Source: Microbispora siamensis (lineage in GTDB: Bacteria > Actinomycetota > Actinomycetes > Streptosporangiales > Streptosporangiaceae). Taken from it: a DNA stretch of 64,000 bases. Location: NCBI RefSeq assembly GCF_016863095.1, contig NZ_BOOF01000031.1, positions 62,001 to 126,000 on the forward strand, in the 5' to 3' direction. Of the stretch, positions 42,090 through 50,365 are shown one piece after another. The notes below the pieces were generated by a model. That model made no database searches and was not told where the DNA came from. It saw nothing but the letters and a program-made list of their open reading frames with translations. Numbering within the stretch: position 1 is the first letter of the stretch; each line of letters opens with the position of its first letter. The position numbers and the translations under genes are program-made.

Positions 42090-43274
42090 CTAGGAGGTTA
42101 AGGGAACCGTTAAAGCGATGTGCCGCGCGATCGCCAGGCTGCTCGTCGCCGCGGGCGAGGGCGCGTTTCGCACCAGCACGATCCGCCCGCGCACGTCGAT
42201 GACGAAGTCGTCGAGCAGCCTGCCGTCCCGGGCCACGGCCTGGGCCCGCACGCCGCCTCCGGCGCGTACGAGGTCGGCCGGGGCCAACTCGGGCACGTAT
42301 CGCCGGGCCGCGGACACGAAGGCCCGCTTGGCCAGCGAGCCGTACACCTCGCGCAGGCCGGTGCGCCAGTGCTCGGCCGCCATGCGCCGGGCGCCCGGCC
42401 AGGCGACGATCCGCCGCAGGTCGCGCAGCGACGCCGACCGCCAGGAGTAGCCCTCCAGGGCGAGCGCAGGCACGGCGTTGGGCCCGACCAGGACCTCCCC
42501 GTCGATCCTGCGGGTCAGGTGGACGCCGAGGAAGGGGTAGCGGGGGTCCGGAACGGGATAGATGAGACCTTTCACCAGGCCGCGTGCCGGGCTCGCGAGC
42601 CGGTAGTACTCACCCCGGAACGGGACGATCCGCACGTCGCCGCCCGCTCTCGCCAGGTCCGCCACGCCGTCGGTGCCGAGGCCGGCGCAGGAGACCAGCC
42701 GGTCGAAGGTGAGCCTCTCCGGCCCGGCGGCCACCGCCACGCCGTCGGTGGTCTGCCTGATCGCGCGTACGGGACGCGAGAGCCGTACGGACCCGCCGGC
42801 CTCGGCCACGTCGGCGGCGAGGCGGCGCGCGACCGCGGAGAAGTCGGTGATCGCGGTGTGCGGCGAGTGGACGGCGGCGACCCCGACCGCGTGCGGTTCC
42901 ACCTCCCGCAGGCCGATCGCGTCGAGCTCGGCGATGCCGGGCACGCCGTTCTCCCTGGCCCGCTCGGCGATCCGGCGCAGCCCCGGCAGTTCGGCCCGGG
43001 TGGAGGCCACGACGAGCTTGCCCGCCTCCTCGTACGGCAGGCCGTGCTCGGCGCAGTACTCGCGCAGCATGGCGGCGCCCTCCCGGCAGAGGGTCGCCTT
43101 CAGCGAGCCGGGCTGATAGTAGATCCCGGCGTGCACGACCCCGCTGTTGTGCCCGGTCTGGTGGGCGGCGATCCTGGGCTCCTTCTCCAGCACGGTCACC
43201 TCGGCGCCCGCCCGCGCCATCTGCCGGGCCACGGCCAGACCGAGGATCCCGGCGCCGACGATCCCGATCCTCAT
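42090..43274 (-). CDS. lhgO: L-2-hydroxyglutarate oxidase
   Basis: FAD enzyme of 394 residues that returns L-2-hydroxyglutarate to 2-oxoglutarate. N-terminal GAGILGLAVARQMARAGAEV dinucleotide motif, then HQTGHNSGVVHAGIYY and PGSLKATLCREG, which are the LhgO/YgaF signature, and the C-terminal GGGVRAQAV segment. It is 18 bp upstream of the response-regulator gene on the same strand. Its last codons include two rare TTA codons that coincide with a possible operator for that gene. Confidence 0.93.
   Translation of the reverse strand: MRIGIVGAGILGLAVARQMARAGAEVTVLEKEPRIAAHQTGHNSGVVHAGIYYQPGSLKATLCREGAAMLREYCAEHGLPYEEAGKLVVASTRAELPGLRRIAERARENGVPGIAELDAIGLREVEPHAVGVAAVHSPHTAITDFSAVARRLAADVAEAGGSVRLSRPVRAIRQTTDGVAVAAGPERLTFDRLVSCAGLGTDGVADLARAGGDVRIVPFRGEYYRLASPARGLVKGLIYPVPDPRYPFLGVHLTRRIDGEVLVGPNAVPALALEGYSWRSASLRDLRRIVAWPGARRMAAEHWRTGLREVYGSLAKRAFVSAARRYVPELAPADLVRAGGGVRAQAVARDGRLLDDFVIDVRGRIVLVRNAPSPAATSSLAIARHIALTVPLTS
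42097..42113 (-). promoter_or_regulatory. TTAAC direct repeat inside the end of lhgO
   Basis: TTAACGG-ttccc-TTAACC on the minus strand repeats at a 12-bp period and lies 26-42 bp before the response-regulator start. It is encoded by the last codons of lhgO and forces two TTA Leu codons. Confidence 0.4.
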
Positions 43275-43362
43275 GTCCGTGCGGTTGTCGACAGCATGCC
43301 CGACATTGTCGCAGCCGGAGCCGCTCCGCGGTGATCGAACCTGTGTTCGGTACGATGGCGGC

Positions 43363-43725
43363 GTGTACGTGCCACCCGGCTGGCCACCGGAGGTGCGCCC
43401 TCCTGGCAGCCCCGACTGGGAGGTCTCGGCCGTGTCGTGGCTGCTCGACGCCGTGCCCCCGGACTACCGCGCGTACGGCGTGCTGCGCCGCCATCCGCTC
43501 GCGCTCGCCCGGATGGCCCGCCAGCAGGTGGCGGCCTCGATCCAGGCGGCCAGGGAGGGATACCGGGGAGCGGCGGTGGACCTGAAGGAGCACCTTCCCC
43601 CGCACGCGATCGAGGCGGTCCTGGACGCCTACCGCCAGGAGGGCCCCCGGCTCGTACGGCTGGCCGAGTCGATCGCGCTCGTGGAACGCGCCCTGCGCGG
43701 CGAGCACTTCCTACCCCGGCTGTGA
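43363..43725 (+). CDS. Conserved hypothetical protein
   Basis: 120 residues: MYVPPGWPPEVRPPGSPDWE, AVSWLLDAVPPDYRAYGVLRR, then helical sequence ending RLVRLAESIALVERALRG. This Pro-rich opening followed by 'LLD..PPDYRAY' recurs in a widespread actinobacterial hypothetical family. Mostly helical, soluble, no signal. Divergent from lhgO. GTG 43363 gives the family-like start. Function unknown. Confidence 0.75.
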   Translation: MYVPPGWPPEVRPPGSPDWEVSAVSWLLDAVPPDYRAYGVLRRHPLALARMARQQVAASIQAAREGYRGAAVDLKEHLPPHAIEAVLDAYRQEGPRLVRLAESIALVERALRGEHFLPRL

Positions 43726-43788
43726 CCGCGCTCTTATTTCCGGACATACGGGGCATAACAGCTTAAAAGAGGGAATCGGGGGTTAGCC

Positions 43789-44223
43789 ATGACCACAGAG
43801 GGAGTAAGCAAGACCGCAGGCCAGGTCATGCACGAGGGCGCGGAATGCATCGGCGAGCACGAGAGCCTGCGCAGGGCCGCGGAGATGATGCGGGACATGA
43901 GCGTCGGCGCCCTTCCCATCTGCGGGGACGACGACCGGCTCAAGGGCATCATCACCGATCGCGACATCGTGATCAAGTGTGTCGCCGAGGGCAAGGACCT
44001 CGACCAGACCACGGCGAGCGAACTGGCGCGCGGCCTGGTCTGGGTGGACGCCAACGCCAACGTCGAGGAAGCCCTGGCCAAGATGGAGGAGCACCAGATC
44101 AAGCGCATGCCGGTGATCGACAACCACCGGATCGTCGGGATGATCACCGAGGCCGACCTGGCCAAGGAGTTGCCCGACAGCAAGCTCGCGGAGTTCGTCC
44201 ACCGCGTCTACGCGCGGGGCTGA
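43789..44223 (+). CDS. CBS-domain pair protein
   Basis: 144 residues with two CBS motifs: ECIGEHESLRRAAEMMRDM to IITDRDIVIK, and VDANANVEEALAKMEEHQ to VGMITEADLAKE. No other domain. Stand-alone CBS pairs of this size (similar to mycobacterial Hrp1) bind adenine nucleotides and respond to hypoxia or stress in relatives. GGGGG lies just before the ATG. A GC-rich hairpin follows at 44241-44274. Confidence 0.92.
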   Translation: MTTEGVSKTAGQVMHEGAECIGEHESLRRAAEMMRDMSVGALPICGDDDRLKGIITDRDIVIKCVAEGKDLDQTTASELARGLVWVDANANVEEALAKMEEHQIKRMPVIDNHRIVGMITEADLAKELPDSKLAEFVHRVYARG

Positions 44224-44240
44224 CTCTCGCGGCGATCTCC

Positions 44241-44274
44241 GGGCCGGGCGCCGTCAGGATCGGCGGCCCGGCCC
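44241..44274. terminator. GC-rich hairpin between convergent genes
   Basis: GGGCCGGGCGCCG (44241-44253) pairs with CGGCGGCCCGGCCC (44261-44274) with one bulge. Probably serves both the CBS gene and the convergent secreted-protein gene. Confidence 0.55.
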
Positions 44275-44309
44275 TTCGCATGCCCGTCCCCGAGGTCGCC
44301 CGAGGGCCT

Positions 44310-45371
44310 TCAGCGACCCGTGCGGTAGGCGATGAAGGCGATGATCCCGATCGCCCCGAGAGCGGCCGTCACCCATAACACCGGCATCGGCACGGCGAGC
44401 AGGCCGTCGCCGGCGGTCGCCCCGCTCGACGCCCTGACCGCGTGCGGCCGGGCGGAGGTCCGGACCGGACTGGGCGAGGGAGCCGGCCGGGCTGCGGCGG
44501 GCAGCGGCACCCGGTAGACCGGGCTGTCCTTCCCCTCGCTCCCGGTGAGCAGGGCCGCGCCGTCCCGGGTGTACGCGATCGACTCGGCCTGGTTGAGCGG
44601 CGGCATCGTGAGGTGCGCGATCAGCTTGCCGGGCGAGCGGTAGACGGACGCCGAGAAGTACGTACGGATGACGAAGCTCGACCCGTCGGGGGCGTACGCC
44701 GCGTCGGTGGCCATGAGGGGCGCGGGCCCCACCCGGCGCAGCACGTTCACCTTGTCGGTGCGCAGCTTCGCGGGGGCGGCGTAGACGCCCCCGGAGAACT
44801 CCTTGCTGACGACGTACAACCGGCCCGTGCGGGGATCGACCATCACCCCCTCGGCGTTGCGGGGGCCGTCGGCGTACCGGAAGCGATACCTGACGGCCCG
44901 CAGCGTCGCGTCCTCCATCGTCCTGGGCTCGACGACCTTGTAGACGGACACGTCCGGCCAGCCGCGTCCCCCGCCGTCCGCGAGGTTGTCCCCGATGTCG
45001 GCGATCCACAGCACGCCGCGCCCGGTCGCGCGGTCGGTGGAGGCCGCGATGCCCTCCCAGTCCCTGGCCTCGGCGTTGCCGATCGTGAAGGTCGCCCGCG
45101 TACGGCCGTCAGATCCGATCGCGTAGATCTGCGGTCCGTGGCCGCTGTCGTTGTGCGTGTAGACGATGTCCTTGTGGGTGGGCGAGACCGCGAGGCCGCT
45201 CGACTCGCTGATGCGCTCGTCCCGGATCCGGAACAGCGGCCGCTCCCCGTCGTCCGCCCGCGCCGCCGTCACAGTCGCCGTCACCGGGAGCACCGCGCAC
45301 GCGACCGCGAGGAGAGCCAGGACGGCCCGCGGAATCCTTCTCGTCCGCGTCCGCCCCGATGTGCTCCCCAT
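44310..45371 (-). CDS. Secreted, C-terminally anchored beta-propeller-like protein
   Basis: 353 residues. Signal peptide (RRIPRAVLALLAVACAVLPV, cleavage near TAARA). The body has repeated blade-like strands: SSGLAVSPTHKDIVYTHND, RDWEGIAAS, GVLWIADIGDN, NAEGVMVDPRTGRLYVVSKE and ATDAAYAPDGSSFVIRTYF. A Pro/Ser-rich stretch and a final membrane helix (WVTAALGAIGIIAFIAYRTG) would tether it to the cell. 'IADIGDN' and 'NAEGVMVDP' recall phytase-like or TolB-like propellers. Activity unknown. ATG 45371 starts the signal peptide; an upstream ATG adds 15 unsupported residues. Confidence 0.82.
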   Translation of the reverse strand: MGSTSGRTRTRRIPRAVLALLAVACAVLPVTATVTAARADDGERPLFRIRDERISESSGLAVSPTHKDIVYTHNDSGHGPQIYAIGSDGRTRATFTIGNAEARDWEGIAASTDRATGRGVLWIADIGDNLADGGGRGWPDVSVYKVVEPRTMEDATLRAVRYRFRYADGPRNAEGVMVDPRTGRLYVVSKEFSGGVYAAPAKLRTDKVNVLRRVGPAPLMATDAAYAPDGSSFVIRTYFSASVYRSPGKLIAHLTMPPLNQAESIAYTRDGAALLTGSEGKDSPVYRVPLPAAARPAPSPSPVRTSARPHAVRASSGATAGDGLLAVPMPVLWVTAALGAIGIIAFIAYRTGR

Positions 45372-45465
45372 GCGGCCATCATTCCCGATGTCCGCCCCGC
45401 GTGCGGCGGGCGACATACCCCCGGTCGTCCCGGAATCGGTCAGGGGCGGGTATATGCCCGGCCTG

Positions 45466-46578
45466 TCACCGCAGGGCGGCGTAGAAGTCGCCCAGGTCGG
45501 CGGCGAGCACGTCCGGCCGCAGATGGGCGGCGTAGTGGCCGCCCGAGCCGTAGGACCGCCAGTGGACGATGTTCTTGTGGTCGCGCTCGGCGAAGGTGCG
45601 CATCGACACGAAGTCGCCCTCGAACATCGCCACGCCGAGCGGGACCGTGGTCGGCTCCTTCGGATGCTCGGCGTGCGCGTCCTCGTAGTAGAACCGCGTG
45701 GCCGAGGTGGCGGTGCCGGTCGCCCAGTAGAGCATCGTGTTGGTCAGGATGAAGTCGTCGTCGACGTCCTCACCGAACAACTGGGCGTTCCAGCCCAGCA
45801 GCCCGGCCGGCGAGTCGAAGATCCCGTACGACAGCGTCTGCGGCTGCTGCGAATGGACCATGTTGAACGACATCTTGTTCTCGTAGAACCACTGCAGCAC
45901 CTCCAGCCCCTTCCGCTCCTCGTCGGTGAGGTTCGCCATCTCCGCCGGGTCGCCGGAGGGGAAGGAGTAGATCTGCGTGACGTGGACGCCGACGACGTGC
46001 TCGGGGTCCACCCGGCCCACCTCGGGCGAGACGAACGAGCCGCCGTCGTTGCCCACCGCGCCGTACCGGTCGTAGCCGAGCCTGCGCATGAGCTCCGCCC
46101 ACGCCCGGGCCGTACGGAACCGGTTCCAGCCCCGCTCCCTCGTCGGGCCGGAGAAGCCGAAGCCGGGCAGCGACGGGATCACCAGGTGGAACGCCCGCTC
46201 CGGGTCCTCGGGGTTCGTCAGCGGTTCGATGACCTTGAGGTACTCCACGATCGAGCCCGGCCAGCCGTGGGTGAGGATCAGCGGAAGGGCGTCCTCGTGC
46301 GGCGACCGCACGTGCAGGAAGTGGATGTCCTGGCCGTCGATCTCGGTGACGAACTGCGGATACCGGTTGATCTCGGCCTCGTGGGCGCGCCAGTCGTACC
46401 CGTCGCGCCAGTACTCGGCCAACCGCTTCACGTACGCGACCGGCACGCCGTACTCCCATCCGGTTCCCGGGATCTCGTCGGGCCAGCGGGTCCGGCCGAG
46501 CCGGTCCTTCAGGTCGTCGAGGTCGGCCTGCGGGACGTCGATGCGGAAAGGCCTGATCAGGGACATGTTGTCGCTCAT
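45466..46578 (-). CDS. Epoxide hydrolase (EHN type)
   Basis: Alpha/beta hydrolase, 370 residues, with the N-terminal EHN domain (PFRIDVPQADLDDLKDRLGR, TRWPDEIPGTGWEYG). Oxyanion region HGWPGSIVEYLKVI, nucleophile elbow GNDGGSFVS (Asp), and His in GSGGHYAAH near the C terminus. Opens an epoxide to a diol; natural substrate unknown. Divergent from the WYL regulator across a GGACAG/CTGTCC palindrome, so it is probably controlled by it. ATG 46578 fits family length; longer frames run into the divergent promoter. Confidence 0.92.
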   Translation of the reverse strand: MSDNMSLIRPFRIDVPQADLDDLKDRLGRTRWPDEIPGTGWEYGVPVAYVKRLAEYWRDGYDWRAHEAEINRYPQFVTEIDGQDIHFLHVRSPHEDALPLILTHGWPGSIVEYLKVIEPLTNPEDPERAFHLVIPSLPGFGFSGPTRERGWNRFRTARAWAELMRRLGYDRYGAVGNDGGSFVSPEVGRVDPEHVVGVHVTQIYSFPSGDPAEMANLTDEERKGLEVLQWFYENKMSFNMVHSQQPQTLSYGIFDSPAGLLGWNAQLFGEDVDDDFILTNTMLYWATGTATSATRFYYEDAHAEHPKEPTTVPLGVAMFEGDFVSMRTFAERDHKNIVHWRSYGSGGHYAAHLRPDVLAADLGDFYAALR

Positions 46579-46602
46579 GACGCCGACATTACGGACCCTT
46601 CC

Positions 46603-46617
46603 GGACAGGTTCTGTCC
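46603..46617. promoter_or_regulatory. Candidate operator between epoxide hydrolase and WYL genes
   Basis: GGACAG-gtt-CTGTCC is a perfect 6-bp inverted repeat with a 3-nt centre in the 62-bp divergent promoter, 24 bp before each of the two start codons. Confidence 0.6.
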
Positions 46618-46640
46618 TGAAGTGCCGTCAGACTGAGAAC

Positions 46641-47615
46641 ATGCTGGAAACCTCGGCGCGGCTGCTGCGCCTGCTGTCGTTGCTCCAGGCCAGACGCGAC
46701 TGGCCCGGCGCGATCCTGGCCGATCGGCTCGGTGTGAGCGAGCGGACGGTACGCCGCGACGTCGACCGGCTGCGGGATCTCGGCTATCCGGTGGAGTCCA
46801 CCCGCGGCACGGACGGCGGCTACCGGCTGGTCGCCGGGGCGGCGATGCCACCCCTGCTCCTCGACGACGAGGAGGCGGTGGCAGTGGCGATCGGGCTTCG
46901 GGCCGCCACCGGGGTGGCGGGCGTCGAGGAGGCGGCCGAGCGCGCCGCCGCCAAGCTCGAACAGGTGCTGCCGTCACGCCTGCGCCGCCGGGTCGGGGCC
47001 CTGCAGGCGTACACCGAGCCGGTGCCGCCCGACCGGCCGGGTCCGGCGGTCGACCCGGCCGTGCTGAGCGTGCTGGCGGCGGCCTGCCGCGACCGCGAAC
47101 GGCTGCGGTTCGACTACCGCGGCCACGACGGCTCATCCGGCGTCCGGCTGGCCGAGCCGTACCGGCTCGTGTCGTGGGGCCGCCGGTGGTATCTCGTGGC
47201 CTGGGACGTCGACCGCGACGACTGGCGCACGTTCCGGGTGGACCGGATCGCGCCGCGTACTCCCACCGGTCCACGCTTCCCGCCCCGCGACCCGCCGGAG
47301 GGCGGAGCGGCGGCGTACGTCGCCCGGGGGGTGTCGGCGGCGGCCTGGCGGCACCGCGCCCGGGTGCTCGTCCACGCCCCCGCCGAGGTGGTCGCCGCGC
47401 GGATCAACCCCGCCGTCGGCGTCGTGGAGGACGTCGACGACCACACCTGCGTGCTCGCGACCGGCGCCGACACCCTGAACTCGCTCGCCGTCCACCTCGG
47501 CCTGCTCGACCTCGACTTCGAGGTCACCGGCCCGCCCGAGCTGGTGGACCACCTGCGCGCCCTCACCGCCCGCTACGCCCGCGCGACCGCCAGCACGACA
47601 GAGGGGTCAGGCTGA
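46641..47615 (+). CDS. HTH-WYL transcriptional regulator
   Basis: 324 residues. N-terminal HTH_11 (LLSLLQARRDWPGAILADRL; SERTVRRDVDRLRDLG), then the WYL ligand domain starting near PYRLVSWGRRWYLVAWD and a WCX-like C terminus. Such regulators respond to small molecules or nucleic acids. Divergent from the epoxide hydrolase gene with a palindrome between, and its 3' end overlaps the convergent SDR gene by 9 bp. Confidence 0.93.
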   Translation: MLETSARLLRLLSLLQARRDWPGAILADRLGVSERTVRRDVDRLRDLGYPVESTRGTDGGYRLVAGAAMPPLLLDDEEAVAVAIGLRAATGVAGVEEAAERAAAKLEQVLPSRLRRRVGALQAYTEPVPPDRPGPAVDPAVLSVLAAACRDRERLRFDYRGHDGSSGVRLAEPYRLVSWGRRWYLVAWDVDRDDWRTFRVDRIAPRTPTGPRFPPRDPPEGGAAAYVARGVSAAAWRHRARVLVHAPAEVVAARINPAVGVVEDVDDHTCVLATGADTLNSLAVHLGLLDLDFEVTGPPELVDHLRALTARYARATASTTEGSG

Positions 47616-48359
47616 GGCGCCGCCGTCGAGCACGAGGTCGAGCCCCACCGCGAAGCCGGCGTCGTCCGAGGCGAGCCAGAGCACGGTGCCGGTGATCTCG
47701 TCGAGGCCGCCGACGCGGCCGATCGGCAGCGATTCCCGCACCCGGGCGGCCCGGTCGTCCTCGGTCTCGCCGGGGCGCAGGGACATCGTCGTGTCCAGCG
47801 CGCCCGGGCTGACCGCGTTGATCCTCACACCTGCCCTGATGTTCTCCAGCGCGGCCGTGCGGGTCAGGGCGCTCACGGCGGCCTTGGACGCGGCGTAGGC
47901 GCCCACCCCGGGCATCCGGATGTGAGCCCCGATGTTCGAGGCGATGTTCACGATCACGCCGGAGCCCTGGGCGCGCATCGCGGCGATCTCGTGCTTCAGG
48001 GCGAGGAAGACGCCCGTCGTGTTGACCTGGAGGACACGCGCCCAGTCCTCCTCGGGCATGTCCACGACGGTCCCTCCCGCGAAGATCCCGGCGTTGTTGA
48101 CCGCGACGTCGAGGCGGCCGAACCGGGTGACGATCTCCCGGACGAGCCGGGCCACAGCCTCCGAGTCGGTCACGTCGACCGTGAGCGCGGCGGCCCGGCC
48201 TCCCTCGGCCTCGATCAGCTTGACGGTCTGCTCCAGCGGCCCACGCCCCCGCCCGGCCGCCACCACGGTGGCGCCCTCCCTGGCGAACCCCCGGGCGACC
48301 GCCCGGCCGACGCCGGAACCCGCCCCGGTGACCAGCACGACCTTGTCCGTGAATCTCAT
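47607..48359 (-). CDS. SDR family oxidoreductase (FabG-like)
   Basis: Classical short-chain dehydrogenase, 250 residues: TGAGSGVGRAVARG cofactor motif, VDVTDSE, NNAG at about 88-91, Ser in NIASNIG, YAASKAAV catalytic Tyr/Lys, and NAVSPGALDT. Its ATG is directly adjacent to the MFS gene stop. TetR, MFS and SDR genes form one leftward unit, probably pairing export and reduction of a toxic compound. Confidence 0.93.
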   Translation of the reverse strand: MRFTDKVVLVTGAGSGVGRAVARGFAREGATVVAAGRGRGPLEQTVKLIEAEGGRAAALTVDVTDSEAVARLVREIVTRFGRLDVAVNNAGIFAGGTVVDMPEEDWARVLQVNTTGVFLALKHEIAAMRAQGSGVIVNIASNIGAHIRMPGVGAYAASKAAVSALTRTAALENIRAGVRINAVSPGALDTTMSLRPGETEDDRAARVRESLPIGRVGGLDEITGTVLWLASDDAGFAVGLDLVLDGGASA

Positions 48360-49715
48360 CTATCGCTCCCTTGACTGGTTGAACGCGACGGCGACCATCG
48401 CCGCCACGAGAAGGAAGACCGGTGCCATGGCGGTGAGGGCGAACCCGTAGCCCTCGGCCACGGCCTGTGCTCCGCCCGCGTCCACGGCGTCCGCGCGGGC
48501 CGCGGCGAGCGCCACGAGCACGGCCAGGCCGGCCGTCGGCCCCACCTCCATGGCGGTGTTGACCAGCCCGCCGGCCGCTCCGGAGTCCTCCGCGGACACG
48601 CCGTCGAAGGCCGCCACAGTTGCGGCGGAGAAGGCCAGCCCCGATGCGACCGGGAAGACCAGCAACCCGGCGAGCACGGTTCCCGTGGCCGCGATCCGGC
48701 CGACCAGCAGCATCGCCACCGCCGCGAGCAGCAGTCCGGCGACCAGGACGCGGCGCACGCCGAGGCGGCGCAGCAGGCGACCGCTGATCGGGCCCATGAC
48801 GACGACCAGGAGGAAGGGCAGGAAGGCCGCGCTCGTGGAGATCGGCGACAGGCCGCGCACCTGCTGCAGATAGAGGCTGAGCAGGAACGTGACGGTCGCG
48901 CTGGCCGCCGCCGTCAGGAACACGACGACCAACGCGACGCCCCGCCCGCGGTGCGCGAGGAGCCGGAGCGGCAGCAACGGCCGTGACGTCCTCGCCTGGA
49001 CGACGACGAACCCGGCCGTCAGCAGCAGGCCCGCACCGGCGACGGCCGCCGAGCCCTCCACGAGGCCGTACGTGACCGCCACCAACCCCGCGGTGGCGAG
49101 CAGCGCGCCGGGCACGTCGAGGCGGGCCGCCGTACGAGGCGCGGCCGGAAGCAGGAAGGCCCCGGCGGCCACGGCCGCGACGCCGACGGCGGCGGGCAGG
49201 AGGAACGACCAGCGCCACGAGGCCACGGCGGCGACGAGCCCGGACAGCAGGCTGCCCCCGACGGCCCCGGTGACCGACAGCGTGCCCCACACCGCCAGGG
49301 CGTCCTGGCGCTCCCGCTCGTCCGGATGGAGCCGCGTCACCAGGGCGACGGCCGCGGGGGCGGCCATCGCGGCGCCCGCTCCCTGGGCGAATCGGGCGGC
49401 GAGCAGGACGGCGCGGTCCGGGGCGAGCCCGCCCGCCGCCGAGGCCAGGGCGAGCAGGACCATCCCGGCCAGGAACATCTCTCGGGCGCCCAGGCGGTCG
49501 GCGAGCCTGCCCCCGAGGAGCAGCAGCCCGCCGAAGGTCAGCCCGTACGCCGAGGTGAGCAGGGCCAGGTCTCCCTGGCCGAGGCCGAACTCCCGCTGGA
49601 TCGACGGCAGCGGCACCGTCATGAGGGTGATCGCCGCGACGAGGGCGACCTGGGCGCCCCCCAGCACGACGAGCGCCGCCCTCTTACTAGAACGAACGGT
49701 CAAGAATAAGGACAT
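48360..49715 (-). CDS. MFS efflux transporter
   Basis: 451 residues, about 12-14 helices, drug/H+ antiporter style. Signature segments: GGRLADRLGAREMFLAG (loop 2-3 motif A), SVTGAVGGSLLSG (motif C-like), LPSIQREFG at the start. ATG 49715 is preferred because ATG 49736 lacks a ribosome site. The third codon from 49715 is a rare TTA, and its first codons contain a sequence matching the site upstream of the tetR gene. Exports an unknown compound under TetR control. Confidence 0.9.
   Translation of the reverse strand: MSLFLTVRSSKRAALVVLGGAQVALVAAITLMTVPLPSIQREFGLGQGDLALLTSAYGLTFGGLLLLGGRLADRLGAREMFLAGMVLLALASAAGGLAPDRAVLLAARFAQGAGAAMAAPAAVALVTRLHPDERERQDALAVWGTLSVTGAVGGSLLSGLVAAVASWRWSFLLPAAVGVAAVAAGAFLLPAAPRTAARLDVPGALLATAGLVAVTYGLVEGSAAVAGAGLLLTAGFVVVQARTSRPLLPLRLLAHRGRGVALVVVFLTAAASATVTFLLSLYLQQVRGLSPISTSAAFLPFLLVVVMGPISGRLLRRLGVRRVLVAGLLLAAVAMLLVGRIAATGTVLAGLLVFPVASGLAFSAATVAAFDGVSAEDSGAAGGLVNTAMEVGPTAGLAVLVALAAARADAVDAGGAQAVAEGYGFALTAMAPVFLLVAAMVAVAFNQSRER
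49691..49703. promoter_or_regulatory. TetR-site copy at the MFS gene start
   Basis: AACGAACGGTCAA matches AACGATCGGTCAA found between tetR and the gene before it (12 of 13). It lies in the first codons of the MFS gene. It could be a second operator acting on an internal promoter. Confidence 0.45.
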
Positions 49716-49746
49716 GAAAAAGCCCACTCCCGCCATGAGGTGGTGA

Positions 49747-50328
49747 TCAGCGGAGGGTTGCGAGGGCCTGGGCGGCGGCGTCGCGGAGGCGGGCGGGGTC
49801 GCCGTGGCCCTTCCCCATCACCCGCAGCCCCTGGAGGAAGACGAGCACGAACCGCGCCAGCGCCCGGGGGTCGGCCTCGGCGGAGATCTCCCCCTGGGCG
49901 CGGGCGCGGATGAGCGCCGTGGTCAGCGCCGTCTCCAGGCTCGTCCAGCTGGTCTCGACGAGCCGGGCGACCGGCTCGTCGTCCGGCAGGAGCTCGGTCG
50001 CGGCGTTCACGATCATGCAGCCCCGCCTGTCGCGGTCGCGGATCGACTCCTCGGTGTAGCGCTCGACCAGGGTCCGTACGGCCGGCAGGGCCGGGCCGGG
50101 CTGCGACAGCATCTCGATGGGGTTGGGGTCGCGGATCTGCACGTACCGCTCCAGCGCCTTCACGTAGAGGTCGTGCTTGCCGCCGAAGGTGGCGTACAGG
50201 CTGGCGCGGCCGATGCCGAGGTGCTCGACCAGGTCGGCCATCGACGTGGCTTCGTAGCCGCGCCGCCAGAACAGGTCCAGGGCCCGCTCCAGCACGGCGT
50301 CGGGGTCGAACTCCTTGGTTCTCGCCAT
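49747..50328 (-). CDS. TetR family regulator
   Basis: 193 residues. HTH: DPDAVLERALDLFWRRGYEA, then MADLVEHLGIGRASLYATFGGKHDLY. C-terminal domain with RRGCMIVNAATELLPDDEP, typical of the AcrR/TetR_C_16-like group. It heads a three-gene leftward unit with the MFS and SDR genes. A matching short sequence occurs upstream of its own gene and at the MFS start, suggesting autoregulation and local control. Confidence 0.92.
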   Translation of the reverse strand: MARTKEFDPDAVLERALDLFWRRGYEATSMADLVEHLGIGRASLYATFGGKHDLYVKALERYVQIRDPNPIEMLSQPGPALPAVRTLVERYTEESIRDRDRRGCMIVNAATELLPDDEPVARLVETSWTSLETALTTALIRARAQGEISAEADPRALARFVLVFLQGLRVMGKGHGDPARLRDAAAQALATLR

Positions 50329-50340
50329 GGCCCCGACCCT

Positions 50341-50365
50341 AGACCATTCGGAAACGATCGGTCAA
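50341..50365. promoter_or_regulatory. Candidate TetR operator
   Basis: GACC...GGTC imperfect palindrome (gaccattcggaaacgatcgg, tc) 14-36 bp before the tetR start. The right half AACGATCGGTCAA recurs at the MFS start. It abuts the stop codon of the monooxygenase gene. Confidence 0.5.
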
